64,000 nt of DNA from an uncultured Piscinibacter sp. (GTDB lineage: Bacteria; Pseudomonadota; Gammaproteobacteria; Burkholderiales; Burkholderiaceae_C). Positions 59,728-64,000 of this stretch are shown here, piece by piece. Each line of letters opens with the position of its first letter. Within the stretch, counting starts at the first letter, position 1. The stretch is from assembly GCF_937952055.1 (NCBI RefSeq), contig NZ_CALFYO010000025.1, positions 124,001 through 188,000 on the forward strand. The letters run 5' to 3'. The notes beneath the pieces are model-generated. The model made no database searches and was not told the DNA's origin. It saw nothing but the letters and a program-made list of their open reading frames with translations. The position numbers and the translations under genes are program-made.

Positions 59728-61284
59728 ATGAAGCCATCCCTCCAGGTCCGCCTCTCGCAGCATCTGGCACTGACGCCACAGCTGCAGCAGTCGATCCGTC
59801 TGCTGCAGCTGTCCACGCTCGAACTCCACCAGGAGGTCGAGCAGATGCTGGAACAGAACCCTTTCCTCGAGGCCGACGAGGACGGCCCCACGCCCTTCGA
59901 GCCGCTGGTCGAGCGCACCAGCGCCGCCGAGCGCGCCGGCGAGCGCGAGACCGAGCGCTCCGCCGAATCCGGCAGCGAGGCGGCCGACGAAGCGCCAGGG
60001 CTGGACAGCGCCGAGCTCGGCACCACCGAGCGCGACGACTGGGAGAACGGCACCGAGCGCGACGATTTCGACGGCATCGGCGAGACGCCGAGCAAGTCCG
60101 CCGGCCAGGGCGAGAGCGACGATTTCGATGGCGCCGAGCGGGACGCCGCGCTGCCGACGCTGCAGGACCACCTGCGCGAGCAGCTCTCGGGCATGCGCCT
60201 GTCGGAGCAAGACGCCGCCTCGGTGCTGGTGCTGATCGAGTCGCTCACCGACGACGGCTACCTTGCCGACCCGATCGAGGAGATCGCGGCGCAGTTGCTC
60301 GGCGCGGACGCCGACGACGAATCGCTGGAGGCACTGGTCGACCAGCTGCGCTGCGGCCTGCGCTTCCTGCAGAGCATGGAGCCCACCGGCGTGGGCGCAG
60401 CCAACCTGTCCGAGTGCCTGATCCTGCAGCTGCGCGCCTTGCCGCGCAGCGAGGCGCAGATGGTCGCGATCATCGTCTGCAAGAGCCACCTGGACCTGCT
60501 GGCGCGGCGCGACCTGAAGAAGCTGGTCGCCGCCACCGGCGCCGACGAAGACCTGCTCAAGCAGGCGCAGGCACTGATCGTCGCCTGCGAACCCAAGCCG
60601 GGCCGCCCGTTCGCGCGCGCCGAGGCCAACATCATCGTGCCCGACGTGATCGTGCAGAAGTCGGGGCGCAGCTGGAAGGTCACGCTCAACCCCGACGTGA
60701 TGCCGCGGCTGCGCATCAACGACCTCTACGCCAACGCGATCCGCCAAGGCCGCGGCAGCGGCAGCGGCGGCGGCGGCGGCGCCGGGATGAACGGCGCCGG
60801 CGCCGGGCTGAACGCACGGCTTCAGGAGGCGCGCTGGTTCATGAAGAACATCCTGCAGCGCTTCGACACCATCCAGCGCGTCTCGCAGGCCATCGTCGAA
60901 CGGCAGAAGAGCTTCTTCACGCACGGCGAGATCGCCATGAAGCCGCTGGTGCTGCGCGAGATCGCCGACGAGCTGGGCCTGCACGAATCGACCATCTCGC
61001 GCGTGACCACGGCCAAGTACATGTCGACGCCCTTCGGCACCTTCGAGCTGAAGTACTTCTTCGGCTCGTCGCTGAACACCGACGCCGGCGGCAACGCCTC
61101 GAGCACTGCGGTGCGTGCGCTGATCAAGCAGCTGGTCGCCGCCGAGGACGTGAACAAGCCGCTGTCGGACAGCCAGATCTCGCAGATGCTCGAGGAGCAG
61201 GGCATCCAGGTCGCACGCCGCACGGTGGCGAAGTACCGCGAGGCCCTGAAGATCGCGCCCGCGAACCTGCGCAAGGCGATGTGA
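59728..61284 (+). CDS. rpoN: RNA polymerase sigma-54 factor RpoN
   Basis: A 518-residue sigma factor. Region I is the Gln/Leu-rich MKPSLQVRLSQHLALTPQLQ segment, region II is acidic (about 50-145), the core-binding domain follows, then the helix-turn-helix and the RpoN box VARRTVAKYREAL near the C terminus. A Gly/Ser/Ala insert (GSGSGGGGGAGMNGAGAG, about 342-360) interrupts the core-binding/HTH junction. The usual downstream genes hpf and ptsN/hprK are absent here. Confidence 0.96.
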   Translation: MKPSLQVRLSQHLALTPQLQQSIRLLQLSTLELHQEVEQMLEQNPFLEADEDGPTPFEPLVERTSAAERAGERETERSAESGSEAADEAPGLDSAELGTTERDDWENGTERDDFDGIGETPSKSAGQGESDDFDGAERDAALPTLQDHLREQLSGMRLSEQDAASVLVLIESLTDDGYLADPIEEIAAQLLGADADDESLEALVDQLRCGLRFLQSMEPTGVGAANLSECLILQLRALPRSEAQMVAIIVCKSHLDLLARRDLKKLVAATGADEDLLKQAQALIVACEPKPGRPFARAEANIIVPDVIVQKSGRSWKVTLNPDVMPRLRINDLYANAIRQGRGSGSGGGGGAGMNGAGAGLNARLQEARWFMKNILQRFDTIQRVSQAIVERQKSFFTHGEIAMKPLVLREIADELGLHESTISRVTTAKYMSTPFGTFELKYFFGSSLNTDAGGNASSTAVRALIKQLVAAEDVNKPLSDSQISQMLEEQGIQVARRTVAKYREALKIAPANLRKAM

Positions 61285-61286
61285 TG

Positions 61287-61346
61287 GCGCCCCCAAGCTC
61301 GCTTCGTTCGCGCCCCCCCGTGGGGGAGCAGGCCGCGCTTGGGGCG
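61287..61346. repeat. Nested GC-rich hairpin element after rpoN
   Basis: Outer arms CCCCAAGC (61291-61298) and GCTTGGGG (61337-61344) enclose an inner hairpin CCCCC-GT-GGGGG (61315-61326). From memory, this CCCCAAGC-TCGCTTCGTTCGC layout is common between genes in related Burkholderiales and probably acts as a terminator or is a small mobile repeat. It sits 7 bases behind rpoN. Confidence 0.65.
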
Positions 61347-61372
61347 GCCCGGCGCGCGGCCTGACGCGTTCC

Positions 61373-62632
61373 ATGCCTCTCCCGCTGTTCCTGCCCTGCG
61401 CGGCCGGCGTCGAGGAATGGCTCGCCGAGGAAATTGCGCGGGTGCTTCCCGGCGCGCGCCTGCGCGTGGCGCGCGGCGGCGTCGGTCTCGACGGCGATCC
61501 GCGCGAGGTGATGCTGCTGAACCTCGAGTCGCGACTCGCCCAGCGCGTGCTGATCGAGGTGGCCGAGGGCGCGTACCGTGACGAGGATGACCTCTATGCC
61601 CTCGCGCAGGGCGTGGACTGGCTGCAATGGATCACCCCTCGCCACACGCTGCGCGTGGACACCACCGCGCAGAAGAGCCCGCTGAAGAGCCTGAACTTTG
61701 CCGCGCTGCGCATCAAGGACGCGGTGTGCGACCAGCTTCGCGAAGCCACCGGCGAGCGCCCCAGCGTCGACACGCGCCACCCCGATCTTCCCCTGCTGCT
61801 GCACGTCGGCACCGAGCGGGCCTCGCTGTACGTCGACAGCTCCGGCGAGCCGCTGTTCAAGCGCGGCTGGCGCGAGGACAAGGGCGACGCGCCGCTGAAG
61901 GAGACGCTCGCTGCCGCCATGCTGGCCGCCGCCGGCTGGCGCGGCACGCCGGAGGCCGGCGGCGCGCTGCACGATCCGTGCTGCGGCTCCGGCACCATTG
62001 CCATCGAGGCCGCCCAGATCGCTTGCGGGATCGCACCGGGCCTGCAGCGCCGCTTCGCGTTCGAGCGTCTGCTGCCCTTCGGCGGGCCGCGCGAGCGTGC
62101 GTTGTGGCAGACGCTGAAGGTCGAGGCGAAGGCGCGCATTCATGCGAGTGCCGTGCCCATCCACGCCAGCGACGTGTCCTTCCGCATGGTCGACTTCGCA
62201 CGGCGCAACGCGCAGCGTGCCGGCGTCGAGGCCTCCATCACCTTCAACGGCGGCGACGCGCTGGAGCGCCCCGCGCCCGCGCTGCCCGAGGGCTTGCCGG
62301 GCACCCTCGTGCTCAACCCGCCCTATGGCGAGCGCATCGAGGTCGGCGGCAAGGCGGCGCGGCCGTCGGCGCAGGACCGCCCGGACGACAACAAGTCCAT
62401 GCCGAGCGACTTCTTCGCCCGCCTGGCCTCGCACTGGAAGCAGGCCTACACGCGCCACGCCGCGGGTTGGACCGCCTGGGTGCTCAGCCCCGACATGAAG
62501 CTGCCGAGCGCGATGCGGCTGAAGGAGAGCCGCCGCATCCCGATGTGGAACGGGCCGATCGAGTGCCGGCTCTACCGCTTCGACCTCGTCGCCGGATCGG
62601 CACGCGGCGCGCGGTCGGAACGGCAGCCGTAG
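61373..62632 (+). CDS. rlmL: THUMP-domain 23S rRNA methyltransferase, RlmL type
   Basis: A 419-residue SAM-dependent RNA methyltransferase corresponding to the N-terminal half of E. coli RlmKL. THUMP domain about 50-155 (QRVLIEVAEGAYRDEDDLYA), SAM site DPCCGSGTIAIEAAQIA near 205 and catalytic NPPYGER near 320. The expected product is N2-methylguanosine in 23S rRNA (G2445 in E. coli). The second half (RlmK) is missing, as is common outside enterobacteria. The start is taken as MPLPLF. Confidence 0.88.
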   Translation: MPLPLFLPCAAGVEEWLAEEIARVLPGARLRVARGGVGLDGDPREVMLLNLESRLAQRVLIEVAEGAYRDEDDLYALAQGVDWLQWITPRHTLRVDTTAQKSPLKSLNFAALRIKDAVCDQLREATGERPSVDTRHPDLPLLLHVGTERASLYVDSSGEPLFKRGWREDKGDAPLKETLAAAMLAAAGWRGTPEAGGALHDPCCGSGTIAIEAAQIACGIAPGLQRRFAFERLLPFGGPRERALWQTLKVEAKARIHASAVPIHASDVSFRMVDFARRNAQRAGVEASITFNGGDALERPAPALPEGLPGTLVLNPPYGERIEVGGKAARPSAQDRPDDNKSMPSDFFARLASHWKQAYTRHAAGWTAWVLSPDMKLPSAMRLKESRRIPMWNGPIECRLYRFDLVAGSARGARSERQP

Positions 62633-62647
62633 CGCATCGCGGGGTGC

Positions 62648-63817
62648 TCAGGCGGCCGCCACCCCGCGCCGGCGCCGCGCCAGCCAGGCGATCGCCGCGC
62701 CGGTCATCACCACCGGCACGATCGAGCCCAGGTTCAGCCAGGTCCAGCCCTGGGTGGTGACCAGCGCGCCCGAGCCCAGCGAGGTCAGCGTCATGGTCGA
62801 CAACACCGCGGTGTCCATCGCCGCCTGGGCGGTGGTCTTCTCCTCGGGCCGGTAGGCCTGGGTGAGCAGCGTCGTGCCGCCGACGTAGAGGAAGTTCCAT
62901 CCCACGCCGAGCGCGAACAGCGCGACGAGGAACTGCATCAGTTCCACCCCTGTCAGCGCCACCGCGATGCAGACGGCGTTGAGCAGCACGCCCGCGGCCA
63001 TCACCGACAGCACGCCGAAGCGCCTGATCAGCGAGCCGGTGAAGAAGCTGGGCACGAACATCCCCAGCACATGCCATTCGAGCACCAGCGCGGCGCTGGA
63101 GAACGGGTGCGCGCACTGCGACATCGCGATCGGCGTCGCCGCCATCAGCAGGTTCATCACGCCGTAGCCGAGCGCGCAGCCGGTCACCGCAACGATGAAC
63201 ACCGGTTGGCGCGCGATCTCGCGCAGCGGCCTGCCGGGGTGCGCGGCGTTCGGTTGTGGCAGCGGCGGGAAGCGGACGAACGAGATCGTCAGCAGCGACA
63301 GCAGCGCCACGCCCACCAGCGACGCGTAGGCACCGGCGAAGGCCACCGGCAGCGCGTCACGCGTGGCGCTGGCCAGGTTGGGTCCGACCACGGCGCCGAG
63401 GATGCCGCCGGCCAGCACCCAGGAGATCGCACGTTCCTTGAAGGCCGGCTCGACCAGTTCGGCGGCTGCGAAGCGGTACAGCGCGGCGTTGGCGTTGTAG
63501 TAGCCGGCCACCAGCGTGGCGACGACGAGCAGCCAGAAGTTCTGCAACGAAGCTGCATAGGCGCACAGGGCCGTGGACGCCATCGCCACCAGCAGACCGA
63601 GCTGGAAGGCGCGCCTGCGTCCGTAGGCGCGCTGGTGACGCGCCACCAGCGAGGCGCACAGCGCGCCACCGGCCACGTAGCCGGCGACCGGTAGCGTCGC
63701 CATCCACGGCTGCGGCGCGATCGAGAGCCCGACCAGCCCGTTGATGGCGATGAAGGTGACGTTGTTGGTGAGGAAGAAGCCCTGGCACAGCGCCAGCAGC
63801 AGAAGCTGGAGGTTCAA
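62648..63817 (-). CDS. MFS transporter
   Basis: A 389-residue membrane protein with 12 hydrophobic segments. The loop between helices 2 and 3 reads VARHQRAYGRRRAFQLG, matching the MFS motif A in degenerate form. The start is TTG, overlapping the rsmE stop by four bases; no ATG is found near. Coupling to rsmE does not suggest a substrate. The middle loop (about 185-205, PPLPQPNAAHPGRP) is short. Confidence 0.85.
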   Translation of the reverse strand: MNLQLLLLALCQGFFLTNNVTFIAINGLVGLSIAPQPWMATLPVAGYVAGGALCASLVARHQRAYGRRRAFQLGLLVAMASTALCAYAASLQNFWLLVVATLVAGYYNANAALYRFAAAELVEPAFKERAISWVLAGGILGAVVGPNLASATRDALPVAFAGAYASLVGVALLSLLTISFVRFPPLPQPNAAHPGRPLREIARQPVFIVAVTGCALGYGVMNLLMAATPIAMSQCAHPFSSAALVLEWHVLGMFVPSFFTGSLIRRFGVLSVMAAGVLLNAVCIAVALTGVELMQFLVALFALGVGWNFLYVGGTTLLTQAYRPEEKTTAQAAMDTAVLSTMTLTSLGSGALVTTQGWTWLNLGSIVPVVMTGAAIAWLARRRRGVAAA

Positions 63818-64000
63818 GCGAGTCCTTCGAGGCTGATCGCCAGATGCGCCAGCAGCGCGAGAGGTGCCGTGTCGGCCCGCAGCGTGCGCGCGCCGAGCGA
63901 CACCGGGATGAAGCCGCGCCGTCGTGCCGCCTCTTCCTCGGCCTCGCTCAGGCCGCCCTCCGGGCCGCTGAGGGCGGTGAGCTCGCCGAAACTGCCGGCC
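63814..64000 (-). CDS. rsmE: 16S rRNA m3U1498 methyltransferase RsmE, C-terminal part
   Basis: The last 61 residues of RsmE, running off the window end. It shows the SPOUT-family SAM-knot motif LSGPEGGLSEAEEEAA followed by GFIPVSLGARTLRADTAPLA, which is diagnostic. The family methylates U1498 of 16S rRNA. Its stop codon overlaps the MFS TTG start. Confidence 0.92.
   Translation of the reverse strand, partial: AGSFGELTALSGPEGGLSEAEEEAARRRGFIPVSLGARTLRADTAPLALLAHLAISLEGLA

Overview
The window is about 70% GC and packed with genes on both strands. It looks like chromosomal DNA of a betaproteobacterium of the order Burkholderiales, probably near the Rubrivivax-Leptothrix-Methylibium group. The reasons are the protein families and their order (argS-SPOR-dsbA, lptA-lptB-rpoN), a nested GC-rich hairpin of the kind scattered through such genomes, a TRAP transporter and the overall codon use. 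The genus is inference. I see no rRNA, tRNA, CRISPR array, insertion sequence or phage module.

Layout. 0-5.6 kb: aliphatic amidase amiE followed by a CbbQ/NorQ-type AAA+ ATPase and a NorD/CbbO-type von Willebrand A protein, then a 49-residue membrane peptide built on an (Ala-Val)n repeat, a fluoroacetate-dehalogenase-like hydrolase and an atypical response regulator. 5.6-9.9 kb: GST, cytosine deaminase (codA), a solitary F0 subunit-c gene, a hemolysin III/PAQR protein, upp and a SnoaL-like protein. 9.9-12.8 kb: a TakP-type TRAP transporter. 12.9-16.5 kb: a cyanate operon (NrtA-like binding protein, permease, ATPase, cynS) with a 26-bp perfect palindrome upstream. 16.8-20.8 kb: a secreted subtilisin-like protease and a PAS-kinase/NarL-type two-component pair.

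20.9-30.2 kb: a nucleobase and nucleoside block. URC4-like DUF1688 and URC1-like GTP-cyclohydrolase-II homologues of the URC uracil-catabolic route are divergent from cdd, purine nucleoside phosphorylase and deoC; deoA, purB and pyrF follow. Together with codA and upp this could carry cytosine, cytidine and deoxynucleosides to uracil, UMP and then URC ring opening, and salvage the sugars. 30.3-36.8 kb: two tandem paralogous hybrid histidine kinases. 36.8-43.5 kb: a two-subunit molybdenum oxidoreductase (IorAB type), a GDT1-family transporter, an esterase and a GGDEF-EAL protein. 43.5-44.2 kb is a poorly coding stretch with a truncated ORF.

44.2-49 kb: M14 carboxypeptidase, YafJ-type amidotransferase, geranylgeranyl-reductase-like flavoprotein, a frameshifted ogt and a small eRF1-like protein. 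49.1-53.1 kb: L-2-haloacid dehalogenase plus malate synthase G, divergent from a LysR regulator; this could form a haloacetate-to-malate route through glycolate and glyoxylate. 53.2-64 kb: PsiF protein, a kinase-cNMP fusion, argS, SPOR protein, dsbA, lptA, lptB, rpoN, an RlmL-type RNA methyltransferase, an MFS transporter and the 3' end of rsmE. Several genes (argS, purB, lysR, GDT1) have a -10-like box only 6-10 nt before the start codon, suggesting leaderless or nearly leaderless mRNAs.
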